From NCBI GenBank assembly GCA_954871525.1, contig OX940863.1, positions 24,440,001 through 24,504,000 on the forward strand: 64,000 nt of DNA. Direction: 5' to 3'. Of the stretch, positions 34,226 to 46,125 are shown one piece after another. Numbering within the stretch: the first letter of the stretch is position 1; each line of letters opens with the position of its first letter. The position numbers were made by a program, and so were the translations under genes. The DNA comes from Parietaria judaica. Lineage: Eukaryota; Streptophyta; Magnoliopsida; Rosales; Urticaceae. The notes under the pieces are model-generated. The model was given only the letters and a program-made list of their open reading frames with translations. It searched no databases and had not been told where the DNA came from.

Positions 34226-35528
34226 GGGTTAATTGCGGCAAAAATATCTAACCTTTGGTCAAATTCTCTCTCGTGTATACAACCTCCGGAAATGGCGGTC
34301 AAAATACCCAAACTTTCCATTTGGGAGTTGACCAACCATTTCCGTCCAGAATCACTGTTCCTCCGTTAGCCAGCGCCCACGTGGCCAAAACCCACTCGCT
34401 GACAGGGCAAAAATTTGCCACGTATACTTGACATGTCAACATTGGAAAAAACTCAAAAAATCAGCATTAGAACTTTATTACTTTTACCCAAAATCCCTCT
34501 TTTAAAACTTTTACCCATCAAGTTCCCCCCTCTTCTTTCTCCTTCTCTCATTGAACACACAGGACCGAATCATTCACCTCACTCTCTGTCCATGGCTGTC
34601 CATGCCAACTCCCGAAATCGAACCCATGAAATACAATGGGTTTCAGAAGCAAGGTCAAGACTCGTCTTCCCCTTCTCGTCGGTCGCGCCAAAATGTCGCT
34701 TCTCTTCAACCCCAATTCCCTCTCTGGCACAAGCCTTCTCTTCTCCTCCCCCAGAGAAAGCTACTCTCCGATGGTCCTCGTCGCGCCAGAGAAAGCTACT
34801 CTCAGATGATCCTCGTTGCGGCAGCCACTTCTGGGTTTGATTCTTGTTGCAAGGAGCTAGCAGTACAAAGCTCCTCACCGGACGACGTGGGCTACGCGAC
34901 TACCCCCATGCTCTGCTTTTGGGTTTATTTTGGGTTGAAATCCTTGATTTTGGATTTATTTTGTTCTATTGTTTTGAATTGGGTTTGGTTCAAGAAGAAG
35001 AAATCTTTATAGTACGATGAATTCGAGATCTCAATGGAATTAGAGTCTTGGGTTGTTTGGCAGCGATGAATTCGGCATCCTCGCCGTGGTCGGAGTAACA
35101 GAGGAGTTCGTCCGTCACCAAAGCGTCAACCCCGTTCGTTCTCGGCATTGGCTGCCAGTGTCGTCCTATTCATGGCGGTGGTGGTGATTTTTTTTCTTTC
35201 AAGCATTCAATTACATAATATGGTGTTTCTGGGTGAAATTTTTATTCAGGCAATCATTTTGTTTTATTTGTTTTCATTTACGATTTTATTCTTTTTTTTT
35301 TAGTTTTTATAATGCTGACGTGTCCCGTACATGTGGAAATTTTTTGCCCTGTCAGCGAGTGGGTTTTGGCCACGTGGGCGCTGGCTAACGGAGGAACAGT
35401 GATTCTGGACGGAAATAGTTGGTCAACTCCTAAATAGCAAGTTTGGGTATTTTTGCCGCCATTTACGGAGGTTGTATACACGAGAGAGAATTTGACCAAA
35501 GATTGGGTATTTTTGCCGCAATTAACCC
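34226..35528. mobile_element. Long-TIR Mutator-like element with unique filler (Pack-MULE candidate)
   Basis: Inverted ends GGGTTAATTGCGGCAAAAAT / ATTTTTGCCGCAATTAACCC extend inward for roughly 200 bp. A perfect 9-bp duplication TTTTTATTA (34217-34225, 35529-35537) identifies the Mutator superfamily. The 650-bp centre is GC-richer and non-repetitive, with overlapping frames of 141 and 153 codons on + and 99 codons on -. I recognise no product, but such a centre between MULE TIRs is what a captured host fragment looks like. Confidence 0.85.
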
Positions 35529-35693
35529 TTTTTATTATGCTAATAGTTCAGCTCTGTTTAAAAAAGAAAATTATGTTTGGTTATGTTTTATAATTTTATT
35601 TATATATAACATTTTTAATAAAAATACGTCAAATGCTTCCCACTTGTCATTGGATTCTTCTCGGCGAAGCTTTCCAACATGATATATTACGAG

Positions 35694-37120
35694 CAGTCGC
35701 GGAACCAGGAATCAGAGACAGGGGTGGTTCAAAAAATAATAATCCACACACGAACTCACATTCATATTTTTGGTACCTTAGTTTCAGTTTTTCTCATATT
35801 CAATGTAGTCTTCTAAACAAAAATCAATATATGTATGAAAAATTGTATAAACAAAACAACAAGTCCAAACAATCATAATCATATACTATTTGGAATACAA
35901 ATTCAAATAAACCGCTTACAATCTGGTATTTTTACAAATGTTTTCTTAACAAATTCCCTAAAAAAATCAACAAAAACAACAAATCCCTAATCTTAAAAAT
36001 CCAAGCAAAAAGGTAATAATTCAAATAGCCCTAATTAAAATCTCTAGTCATTTACTAGTTTCATAATCTATTCCTTAATTTCAAGACAAATCTACGAGTT
36101 GAAATCATAAAATAAACAATAAATTTATAAGAATCTTCATTCATGACCTTATCTAAATTGTATATATAATTATATATATATATCTTAATATTCTAAAACA
36201 TAAGACTTTATTTTTAAAAAAATCTTAAAGCATTAAACATCTATGTAAATTAATATTAGATGAACTATATAATTGGATAATATAATATTTTATGTAACAG
36301 CTGCAAATCATCTCTTCCATAAAGTAAGTCGTTTTTTTTTTTACATCTGTAACAACTTCATGAATTTAACGAAAACTAATTTGCTCACTACAGAGGAGAA
36401 GGAAAAGTGATGAGGGAGGGAGGAATAATTGGGAAGAGCGGGATAATTTTTTTTATGGAGAGTGGCGATAAAGTGTGGGTCTGGGTCCACTTTGGCTCGG
36501 GCTTTGATATGGGGTGGTTTGGCTTGGATTTTGGGGGGTGGATAATGTGTATAAATGTTTTAAAAGTGGGCAACACTAATGCATTTTCATAAATTGAATG
36601 GGTGGTTTCACCAAGGTTCGACTTTTCCACGATTATCTGTCTTGCCGGTAATTATCGGCAAGACGGCCATGCCAGTACTTTTCCATGATTTTTGCCGAAA
36701 ATCGGCAAACATCTTAAAAAATAACAAAAATACTTTTCAAGAAATTTTGCACTTTTCGATGATTTTATTCGATTATTTACATATGTGAGAGTGAGACTAT
36801 ATTTTATTAACCTATGTTTGCGTATGAAATGATTTTATTTTTGGCATTTTTAATATTTTATCAACATTATAAACTTAGTAAATATATTCTTAAAAATATT
36901 TTAGTGATTTTTCATCGATAATCCTCGATAAGTGTCGATAATCCGTCGATAATCATCGAAAAGTATCGGTAATCGGTAAGCTACAATATTATTAGTTTTC
37001 CGTCGATAATCCGGTAAGTTATCGATTAATCCGTCGATAACGGCAAGCGATTTATCCGCAAGTTCGGTAAGTTGAACCTTGGTTTCAACCACCCTAGCCT
37101 AGTGAGTGAATCCGCCCATG
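35694..37120. mobile_element. Non-autonomous hAT element with a nested MITE
   Basis: Starts CAGTCGCGGAACCAGG and ends GTGAATCCGCCCATG, whose reverse complement is CATGGGCGGATTCAC. A perfect 8-bp duplication ATTACGAG (35686-35693, 37121-37128) flanks it. Subterminal AGGGGTGGTT / AACCACCCTA is also inverted. A 468-bp MITE occupies 36613-37080. No transposase. Confidence 0.85.
36613..37080. mobile_element. MULE-type MITE, AAGGTTC ends, nested in the hAT element
   Basis: Left end AAGGTTCGACTTTTCC, right end GGTAAGTTGAACCTT. The flanking nonamers GGTTTCACC and GGTTTCAAC match at eight of nine positions, suggesting a 9-bp duplication. The interior is rich in CGATAATC and GTCGATAA words. A second copy in inverted orientation is at 60549-60989. 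Confidence 0.75.
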
Positions 37121-37412
37121 ATTACGAGTTCCTCAGAATTTTGAACAAAAAGTTATAAAAATTTAAATTTTCGGGTAAAAAGAAAAATATAGTAAAAAAT
37201 AGAAACACTTTATTTGTATTAAACTTTCTATTCAAATTTCATGCGAAAACAATGGTTATAAATTAGTTTTCAAAGTAAAATAATAAGTTTTTAACAATAT
37301 TTTTTTAAAAATAGAATTAAAATATAGAAATTAATTTTAAAAAACAAAACTAAACAGCCCTACATTCGATTGATCGAAAACATGAATTGATTTTTTATAT
37401 TTTTTTATCCCC

Positions 37413-37441
37413 AACGCACGAAGCGCGTTGCTGTCCACTAA
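37413..37441 (+). mobile_element. Helitron-like 3' terminus
   Basis: A hairpin-forming AACGCACGAAGCGCGTT (37413-37429) is followed eight bases later by CTAA and a T. The layout equals the hairpin plus CTAG/T end at 61194-61224, with one terminal change. The 5' end was not found. Confidence 0.55.
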
Positions 37442-37545
37442 TTTATATAAACCGAGAGATAGAAATGTGGGGCCCATCAAAAAGCGAGATATATAATTTT
37501 TTTTAAAACAGCGAGATATAGAACCATGAATGAACAATATTATAA

Positions 37546-38338
37546 GGGTTAATTGCGGCAATAATGCACAACTTTTGGTCAATAGGGGTTTTAGGTCCCC
37601 AACCTTTCAAAGTGTGGGAAAAAATACACAGCCTTTGTTAAATGTAAAATCCGTTGGTCCTTCCGTTAGGGATGTTAAATTCTGCTGATGTAGCATCGTT
37701 AAACTGCCAAATGGACTGCCAAATTGTAATATTAATTGTATAATTTAATTAATAAGAATAAATTAAATCATATTTTAATCATGATTAAAAAAATTAATAA
37801 TTTAAATTAAATAAATAATTTTTACACCCCCTAAAAATCTAACAGACTCTTCGTCAAACATGAATAATTTTTTTGAAAAACGACGGATTATTAAACACGA
37901 CAAAATTTGCAAAGATTACATAACGACGGTTTATTAGAAACGTCTAAAATTTTGGAAAAACGACCAATTATTAAAAACAACTATAATTTAAAAAACGACA
38001 TAGTAAAGATGTGAATAATATTGAAGCACGAATTCAAAAATAAGAACTACTCGTTAAATAAGTATTGCTCGTTAATTTAAAGTTATAATTTATTTTTTGA
38101 ATCATAATTAAAATATTTTAATTTATTCTTATTAATTAGGTTATGTAATTAATATTACAAATTGGCAATCCATTTGGCAGTTTAACGATGCCACATCAGC
38201 AGAAGTTAACATCCCTAACGGAAGGACCAACAGATTTTACATTCAACAAACGTTGTGTATTTTTGCCCACAGTTTGAAAGGTTGGGGACCTAAAACCCCT
38301 CTTGACCAAAGGTTGTGCATTATTGCCGCAATTAACCC
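37546..38338. mobile_element. Long-TIR foldback Mutator-like element
   Basis: Inverted ends GGGTTAATTGCGGCAATAAT / ATTATTGCCGCAATTAACCC with long inward similarity. A perfect 9-bp duplication ATATTATAA (37537-37545, 38339-38347). Same family as 32791-33590 and the truncated 47662 copy. Confidence 0.92.
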
Positions 38339-38458
38339 ATATTATAAACTATGCAAAGAAATGTGGGGCCCATAATGTCAAAAGTTACGCAGTAGTACAC
38401 TAGAAAGTACAACTATAAACTACAAAGCAGGAAAGAAATATATAATATTATTTATACA

Positions 38459-38953
38459 CAGGGCCGGCCCTGACTTTGTCGGGGCCCTAGGCGGGAAAAA
38501 AATAATCAAAATAATATATTTTTTTTATTAATAACACTAACTCGCTTCTATAAAATATAATTTAGAAATAAAAACAACATTACATAAATTATCCTAAATG
38601 ATATACATCTTATTTGGTCAAGTACAAAATTAAATATACTATAATATAAAGTATAAAAAGGAAAGGTCCTCATTTTATATACTAAACTATACGGCATGTG
38701 GGAGTAGGAATAATTAAAAACAATTTAAATTGAAATATTATAAAAAAAACATATCAGTGAAATGGTTAAAAGTAGAAATAAGAGGGCCCACCAGCATCTA
38801 TTGGAATAAAGTCTCGACAGCATACACAAATTAAAAAAAAAATAGTAGTAACTAGATAGTAAATTTTGGGCCCCCAATGCTTATTTTAGAGGCCCTTTCC
38901 GTAGTGTATTTTTTCCCCAAGAATTTGTGGCCCTAGGCCCAAGGCCGGCTCTG
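38459..38953. mobile_element. hAT MITE, CAGGGCCGG family
   Basis: Starts CAGGGCCGGCCCTGAC and ends GGCCCAAGGCCGGCTCTG. A perfect 8-bp duplication TTTATACA (38451-38458, 38954-38961) flanks it. AT-rich interior without a protein. Confidence 0.92.
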
Positions 38954-38961
38954 TTTATACA

Positions 38962-39041
38962 TATATAATCTTGAAAGGGGCCTTTAGAATTTGTGGGCCT
39001 TGGGCCACTGCCCAAGCTGCCTAATGCTTGGGCCCGGCCTG
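38962..39041. mobile_element. End of a second CAGGCCGG-type hAT element
   Basis: Reverse complement begins CAGGCCGGGCCCAAGC and continues with words shared with the adjacent element (GGGCCTTGGGCC, AATTTGTGG). No partner end was identified, so it is an older fragment into or beside which the intact copy inserted. Confidence 0.45.
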
Positions 39042-40613
39042 GTAAAAACTGATAAGCAACAGTTACGGTGTCGCACGTAGCAACGCCAAGTTTAGAGGAT
39101 GTTTCGTGGGAGTAAATGGGTCGTACGCTTCCGTTCATATCGTATGCGTAATAATAATCAATCCGAAGGATATGGAGAACGAGAGTAGGATAATAAATGC
39201 GTACATGAGCTGCTCTACTTCTTATTCCATTTTTTTCTTGTACAAGTTTGTTAAGAAAGCAAGTAAAAATTGGAATTTTTAGTACAATAATGGCTAAAAA
39301 ATGAGAGAGAATGTTCTTCTTAGGATTGGTGATGGTACACTTTTGGTGGAGACTATGTTGTTTACAAATTGGCTATTCTTGGTCTTTTGAAGGACATATT
39401 ATATTATTTATAAGCATGTCTTTGGGCTTCTTTAGTGGGCTCTGATTACAAAATTGATAGAATCCTAATCTGGTGGTACGCAGCCGTTGGTACGACCTGA
39501 GTCGTACAGATTCGTGTCGGCTACTGAGAGACACCTTCGTGTAAATGGGTCATCGTTGTCGCGTTACGGGCTTCGGGTGACTCACCCCTTATTCCTTATC
39601 ATTGGCTTGAACCTTGATCGGTCTGGCTTTTCATATTGGTTTTGCGTTCCATCGAATGATAATCTGGGCTCCTGACACGTTTTGACTCGTCTCGACTTGA
39701 GATGGTCTGTTTTAGAGACTCGATCGTCCAGACGTTGTCTTGCGCGTGTGTGTCATTACTCGTTATCAATCTTTGTGATGCTAATGTGGCTTTGATAAAA
39801 ATCTGTGTATTGACTTTCTGGTCCTTAAACTGAAATCGACCCAACAAGTTGTCATTATTTATATACAAGCCCATTATTCTTTTTTGTCTGTATAGTAATG
39901 CCCCTAATCTTATTATGGCCCAGTTTAGCATTGTTGTGCGAGTTTTCAGAATTGCTTTTAAAAATTACTGTCAGAAAAAGTGCTACCTGAGAAAGTAATG
40001 CACTGTCTGGTTAGTCAAAATAATAAAAAAAAAACATTTGGTTTTTTAAAAGTTATAATTTAGTGTTTGGTAAGCAGTTTTACTTAATTAGCTTCTTAAT
40101 GTTAAAAAAAACTACAGTAGACATAAATTAGATTAGTTAGATCTCAATATTAACATAAAAAGTAGAAAAATGAATAATAATTTAAATAACATAATTATTC
40201 AATAAATAAAATAAAAACCCCATCTTAATTTGTTGTGCCTCTTCTGTTTCTAGTTGACAATAATTATCGTGAAAATACCAATTTTTTACATCCACGTTTC
40301 TTCCATCCATAGTAAAAAGTTAGTACTTTACTAACTAAAAAGAGTTAATACTTTAACTGCAATAATTATATGTAATTATTTTTTATATACTTTTACCTAC
40401 CAAAAATATTGGTAATTTAACTATTATAAATTAAGAATGTGAATGTAAAAAAAGGTATTTTGATCACCTAAAAAGAATTGGTACTTTAACTGCAGTAATA
40501 ACATATTTTTGGTACTTTTACAAAACAATAAGAATTGGTACTTCAACCAAAATAATTTTTAAAAAATAGAAGTAAAAGACTTTTATTTTTACCACCCAGA
40601 AAGATTTGGTACT
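39042..40613. other. Intergenic; degenerate tandem repeat at its right end
   Basis: No gene recognised up to about 40000. From about 40310 the words TTGGTACTTTAACTGCAATAAT and TTTTTACC recur with a loose 60-70 bp period. The same repeat resumes at 47188, so the LTR element between was inserted into it. Confidence 0.5.
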
Positions 40614-40846
40614 TTTTATGGGTATTTTTCAGAGCCTAAAAATATTAAGACTTAGCCTAATAAAAACATTAAAAAATGCTCAAACGCCAAAGGCCCATGA
40701 AGGCCATCCGGGTCCGCCTCGAAAAAGTCAACTTTGACTAGACACAGAAAAGTCAATGAGACCCGCCCTGATAAAGTCAATTCAAATCCGACTAGGGAAT
40801 TTTAACGCAGGATCGATTAAAAAAAACATGTTTTTGGGGGTCGTTA

Positions 40847-41446
40847 GACCATCTCCACCCGAATCCCCCATTTTCTACTCCATTTTGCAGTGAATGTCAC
40901 ATCAAACACTACTTCATCTTCACCCAAACTCTATTTTTAACACCAAATGAAATATTCTTTTTATATTAATTCCTCTCTTATTTATCTTCATACCCTTATA
41001 TTTATTTACAACTTTAGAATTATACCACTCATTCATAATTGTAATAATAAACAAATAATCTATAAATTAATTTAAAATACAAGTATGCATATTAACGTCT
41101 TTTTTTTCGTCTTTCTATTTTTTCATTACTTAATTTTTTTATTTCATGAGAAATTACACTTAAAAGAAATGGATTTAAATGTTTTAGCGTTTTAAATCAT
41201 TGAAAATAATGAATTAAAAAAAAAACACTTAAACAAATTTATATAAATATTTTTAGGATCAAATATTAAATAATTTTTTAAAATATAGTCAACTGTATAA
41301 ATAAAGAACTCTTAAAGGATTAAGAGATAAATAAAGAAAATAAATGGAAGGATGAATAGTGTAACGCCAAATATGGGGAAACACTATTCATAAAACACAT
41401 CACACTCCATAATGGAGTCAGATATGCAGTTCGGGTGGAGAAGCTC
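40847..41446. mobile_element. PIF/Harbinger-like MITE in the 5' LTR
   Basis: Left end GACCATCTCCACCCGAA; right end, in reverse complement, GAGCTTCTCCACCCGAA. TTA is duplicated on both sides (40844-40846, 41447-41449). The 3' LTR keeps the empty site, GTCGTTACGACC at about 46732, which proves the boundaries. Confidence 0.92.
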
Positions 41447-42170
41447 TTACGACCCCTAATAAATAAAGTATGCATTTAGGGGTCGATAAGGGTCGCTACA
41501 ACCCCTAACGATAAAAACATGGTTTTAGGGGTCACAACAACCCCTAATTAGGGGGTCACTACGACCCCTAAAAAATAAACCATGTCTTACGACCCCTAAT
41601 TAGGGGTCGCTACGACCCCTAAAACGAAAAACACATCCTTAGGGGTCGCACAAGGCTCTCTATAAATACGAGAGCCCCTCCACCATAGTCGGTGAGCTTT
41701 CTCAAGCCAAAAAACCTCTGCTCGCCAATCTTACTTCCCGACTCATTAAATACTCGACTAATGTTGAGCGTCGGAGCGAGCCACAGAGGTCCCGCCACCC
41801 CTATTTAGGGGTCGCTGCGACCCCTAATAAATAAGGTATGCATTTAGGGGTCGATACGACCCCTAATAAAGGGTCGCTACAACCCCTAAAGATAAAAAAA
41901 AAACATGGTTTAAGGGGTCGCAACAACCCCTAATTAGGTGTCACTACGACCCCTAAAAAATAAAGCATGCCTTACGATCCCTAATTAGGGGTCGCTACGA
42001 TCCCTAAAACGAAAAACACACCCTTAGGGGTCGCACAAGACTCTCTATAAATACGAGAGCCCCTCCAACATTTTCGGTGAGCTTTCTCAAGCCAAAAAAC
42101 CTCTGCTCGCCAATCTTACTTCCCGACTCATAAAATACTCGACTAATGTTGAGCGTCGGAGCTAGCCACA
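41447..42170 (+). repeat. Duplicated LTR promoter block with AGGGGTCG palindromes
   Basis: Two units, offset by 385 bp, each contain several AGGGGTCG...CGACCCCT inverted pairs separated by 3-20 bases, then TATAAATACGAGAGCCCC (41661 and 42046), then GGTGAGCTTTCTCAAGCC and CTCGACTAATGTTGAGCG. The 3' LTR has one unit with fewer palindromes and a mutated TATTAATA box. Confidence 0.85.
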
Positions 42171-42174
42171 GAGG

Positions 42175-42620
42175 ATTGAACGTTTGCCACCAGCGATCCA
42201 CCGCACGCTTAAGGATTGAACGTCATTGTAAAGGAGGTTCTCGACAAAGACGGAAGCCCGACAGGAGCAAAAGCCAAGATCCCAGAGCCACCGTCGCACG
42301 TAACCTCGTATTCGCCACTGGCGATCCACCGTGCGCTTAAGGAATAAAAGGCGATCCACCGCACGCTAAGGGATTCAGCGTCAAAGACGGGAGCCCGACA
42401 AGAGCAAAAATCCAAGACCCGGGAATTCGTCGCACGTAAACATCCTATTTGCCAAAAGGAGATCCACCACGTGCTAAAGGATTCAATGTCAAAGACGGGA
42501 GCCACCTATCGTACGTAACTTCTTGTTCGCCATCAGGGATCCAAGATGCGCTTAAGGAGTCAAAGTCACAGCAAAGGCGAAAACAGGAACCCGACGGGAG
42601 CAAAGAGACAAGACTCGGAG
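42175..42620. repeat. Imperfect internal repeat around GCGATCCACCGCACGCT
   Basis: At least five diverged copies of words such as GCGATCCACCG(C/T)(A/G)CGCTTAAGG, GTCAAAGACGGGAGCC and CGTCGCACGTAAC. The frames crossing it are not conserved between copies, so it is not protein-coding. Confidence 0.7.
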
Positions 42621-43332
42621 CTGGCATAACAGGAAAACCTGGAGGTACGGCAACGGCCCGCCTCGGTCATCAGGAGACCTCAAGCCTCGCTTTCGATCGA
42701 AGAACAGTCTCAAAACCCGCCTCGGTCATCAATGGCTTAAAACCTCGCTCTCGGTCGTCCACCGACTACAAGTCCAATCTCGATTGGCTTTCGGACATGA
42801 CCCGTTTACACGATTGCCTCCCAAAACTGGGTACCTGCAAAATCATTGCGCATCTCCGAATCTAATTTTACAATAAGGGTACTACTGCCCCGAGCCCACG
42901 TTGGCCTCAACAGCCCTGGGAGCATTCAAGAGACAGCTTCCAACGCCGAGCTCGGCGCCGACGCCAGCAACTTTGGTTCCGCTATAGGCGCACACCAGCG
43001 GTCCCTAACGACCGGAGTTAAACTCCACAATGCCAAAAGCAGCGCTGCCAACTCACCGCTATCATCGCCGGAGCGTGCATCGCCGCTCAAACTCAAGACC
43101 TGCAAAAATCGGGTTGATCGCAGCCTCCCCTGCAATGTGCTCCTCGACAAAAAAAAGGAATAAGGAGAGTCGTCGAAGAAAGAAAGAAAAAAAAAAGGAC
43201 TTAAACGACAAAAAAGAGTTCAACGACAAAGAACTTTGAATAAAAAAGAATACACGTGTGCGTATAAACATAAACGACACAAAGCAAAGACAAAAAGCAA
43301 AAGTATCTGTATAAATACATATATAAAAATAA
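42621..43332. other. Unique internal part of the LTR element
   Basis: GC-richer, with frames such as 42846-43163, but no recognised domain. GCCTCGGTCATCA recurs at 42660 and 42719. It could be captured host DNA. Confidence 0.35.
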
Positions 43333-43707
43333 GGGAAAATGGCGGCATAAGTACCCAAAGTCTTTGAAAAGTTGACATTAAGTTCTCATTCTTTTTTTTC
43401 GGGTGGCGAAAGTTGCCAAACTCTTATTTTGTGTATTCTGTCGTATTTTTGTCCAGAATCACACCACGTATCATGTTTTTAAACCCATTAAATATACCAT
43501 TGTTTATCATTGATATATCATTTTAATTTTTTAAATAAAAAATGGTATATTAATAGGTTTAAGAACGTGACCCTTGATGCGATTCGGGGCAAAAACATGA
43601 CTAAAGATACAAAATAAGAGTTTGGCAACTTTCGCCACTCAAAAAAAAGAATGGGAACTTAATGTCAACTTTACAAAGACTTTGGGTACTTATGCCGCAA
43701 TTTTCCC
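43333..43707. mobile_element. Foldback MULE-type MITE
   Basis: The ends GGGAAAATGGCGGCATAAGT and ACTTATGCCGCAATTTTCCC are inverted repeats that continue for well over 100 bp. A perfect 9-bp duplication TAAAAATAA (43324-43332, 43708-43716) is present. Its TIR resembles the GGGTTAATTGCGGCA family. Confidence 0.93.
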
Positions 43708-44039
43708 TAAAAATAAAGAGCATATATATGTAATCTGAAAATAAAGATCAGATTATAAAAAAGTTAAAAGCATAATATATGTATTATGTACACAAGCTGC
43801 CAAAAACGTGAATAAAGACAAATATTATGTATAAATTAAAATACATATATTTATAGTGGGCCCACTTCCTCGATCACGGGAAAAAACGACTATCAAAATT
43901 CAAATAACGGATACGACGACTGACATCCAAATAACGGAAACGACAATCAAAGTCTGAACAACGCGGACAACATCGAAGGCCCGACCCGAATCACGGGAAA
44001 GATGACTATCAAAATCCGAATCACGAAAACGACGTCGAC
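43708..44039. other. Spacer before the minisatellite
   Basis: AT-rich to 43855. After that, irregular repeats of AATAACGGA(A/T)ACGAC and ACTATCAAAATTC lead into the array. No gene. Confidence 0.4.
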
Positions 44040-46125
44040 GCCCAAACACAAAGACCGAGAAAATGTCGAATCCCAATCCCGCTAACTAAGGCAAAAAAGA
44101 CCAAGAAAGGCTGGAGTTTAATCCCGCCGACTCAGGAAATAAAGACCGAGAAATGCCGAATCTAAATCTCACATACTCAGGAAAAATAAGACTGAGGCAG
44201 GCTGGATCTTAATCTCGCCGACTCAGGCAAAAAGACCGAGAGAAGACAGATCTAAATCCCACCGACTCAGGAAAAAAGACCGAGAAAGGTCTGATCTTAA
44301 TCAAGCCAACTCGGGCAAAATAAGACCGAGAAAGGCCAAATCTCAATCCCACCGGCTCGGGCATAAAGACCACCGGATCTCATTCCTGGTGACTCAGGAA
44401 CTAAGACTGAGAAAGGCCAGATCTTAATCCCGCCGACTCAGGCAAAATAAGACCGAGAAAGGCAGGATATTAATCCCGCAAACTCAGGCAAAATAAGACC
44501 GAGAAAGGCAAGATCTTAATCCCATCGACTGAGGCAAAATAAGACCGAGAAAGGCCGGATCTCAATCCCGCCGACTCAGGCATAAAGATCGAAAAAAAAA
44601 ACAAATCTTAACTCCGGCGACTCAGGCACAAAGTCCGAGAAAGGCCGGATCATAATCCCGCTTACTTAAGCAATAAGACTAAGAAAGATCGGATCTCAAT
44701 CCCGCCGACTCAGGCAAAATAAGACCGAGCAAAGTTGGATCTTAATCCCGCTGACTAAGGCAACAAAGACCGAGAAAGGCCGGATCTTAATCCCGCCGAC
44801 TCAGGCAACAAAGACCAAGAAAAGGCCGGATCTTAATCCCACCGACTCAGGCGACAAAGACCAAGAAAGGCCATATCATAATCCTACCGACTCAGGCAAT
44901 AAAGACCGAGAAAGGAAGGATATTAATCCTGCCGACTCAGGCAAAATAAGACCGAGAAACACCAGATCTTAATCCCGCCGACTCGGGCAAAATAAAACCG
45001 AGAAAGGCCGGATCTCAATCCCGCCGACTCAGGCATAAAGACTGAGAAAAACCGGATCTCAATCTCGATGAATCAGGCACAAAGACCGAGAAAGGCCGGA
45101 TCATAATCCCGCTTACTTAAGCAATAAGACTGAGAAAGGCCGGATCTTAATCCCGCCGACTCAGGCAAAATAAGACCGAGCAAAGTTGGATCTTAATCCC
45201 GCTGACTCAGGCAACAAAGACCGAGAAAGGCCGGATCTCAATCCCGGCGACTTAGACAATAAAGATCGAGAAAGGTTGGGTATCAATGTCGCCAACTCAG
45301 GCAATAAAGACCGAGAAAGGCCGGATCATAATCTCGTCGAGTCAGGCAAATAAAACTGAGAAAGGCTGGATCTTAATCCCGCCAACTCAGGCAAAATAAG
45401 ATCGAGACAGGCTGGATCTTAATCCTGCGGACTCAGGCATAAGACCGAGAAAAGCAAGATCTTAATCCGGCTGACTCAGGTAAAATAAAGACCGAGAAAG
45501 GCTGGATCTTAATCTCGCCGATTCAGGCAACAGTGACCGAGAAAGGCTAAATCTTAATCCCGCCGACTCAGGCACAAAGACCGAGACATGCCAGATCTAA
45601 ATCCCGCCGACTCAGGCACAAAGACCGAGAAAGGCCGGATTCAATCTCGCCAACTCAGAAAAAATAAAACCGAGAAAGGCCGGATATTAATCCCGCCGAC
45701 TCACGCACAAAGATCGAGAAAGGCCGGATTCAATCCCGCCAACTCAGGAAAAATAAGACCGAGAAAGGCCGGATATTAATCCCGCCGACTCAGGATAAAT
45801 AAGACCGAGAAATGCCGGATCTTAATCTCGCCAACTCAGGCACAAAAGACTGAGAAACGCCAGATCTTAATCCTGCTAACTTAGGCAAATAGACCGAAAA
45901 AGACCGGATCTTAATCCCGCTGACTCAGGCAAAATAAGACCGAGAAAAGGCTGGATTTTAATCCTGGCGACTCAGGCATATAAGACCGAGACAGGCAAGA
46001 TCTTAATCCCGCCAACTCAGGCGAATAAGACCGAGACAGGTAGGATCTTAATCCCACCGACTTAGAAAAAATAAGACCGAGAAAGGCTGGATCTTAATCC
46101 CGCCGACTCAGGCATGAAGACCGAG
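44040..46125. repeat. Minisatellite of about 45-bp units
   Basis: Roughly 45 consecutive units built around AAGACCGAGAAAGGCCGGAT, then CTTAATCCCGCCGACTCAGGCA. Unit length varies by a few bases, mainly in the A-rich linker, and many units carry private substitutions, so frames are not maintained. It fills about a third of the LTR element. No similar array occurs elsewhere in the window. Confidence 0.93.

Larger units (their letters stand above)
40614..42170 (+). repeat. 5' LTR of the minisatellite LTR element, rearranged
   Basis: Homologous to 46505 onwards (shared GCCAAAGGCCCATGAAGGCC and GACACAGAAAAGTCAATG words). It is enlarged by a 600-bp MITE and a roughly 385-bp tandem duplication. The roughly 200 bp that end the 3' LTR (from about 46983) have no counterpart here: after GAGCTAGCCACAGAGG the sequence changes to the internal repeat. 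Confidence 0.75.

Noticed and set aside
45588..45779. A + strand frame with KTEKGRI-type repeats in the minisatellite
   Set aside because: Neighbouring units shift frame and contain stops, so no repeat protein is maintained.
44040..46125. CRISPR-like array
   Set aside because: Units are contiguous, with no unique spacers between conserved repeats, and the setting is a plant LTR element. It is a minisatellite.
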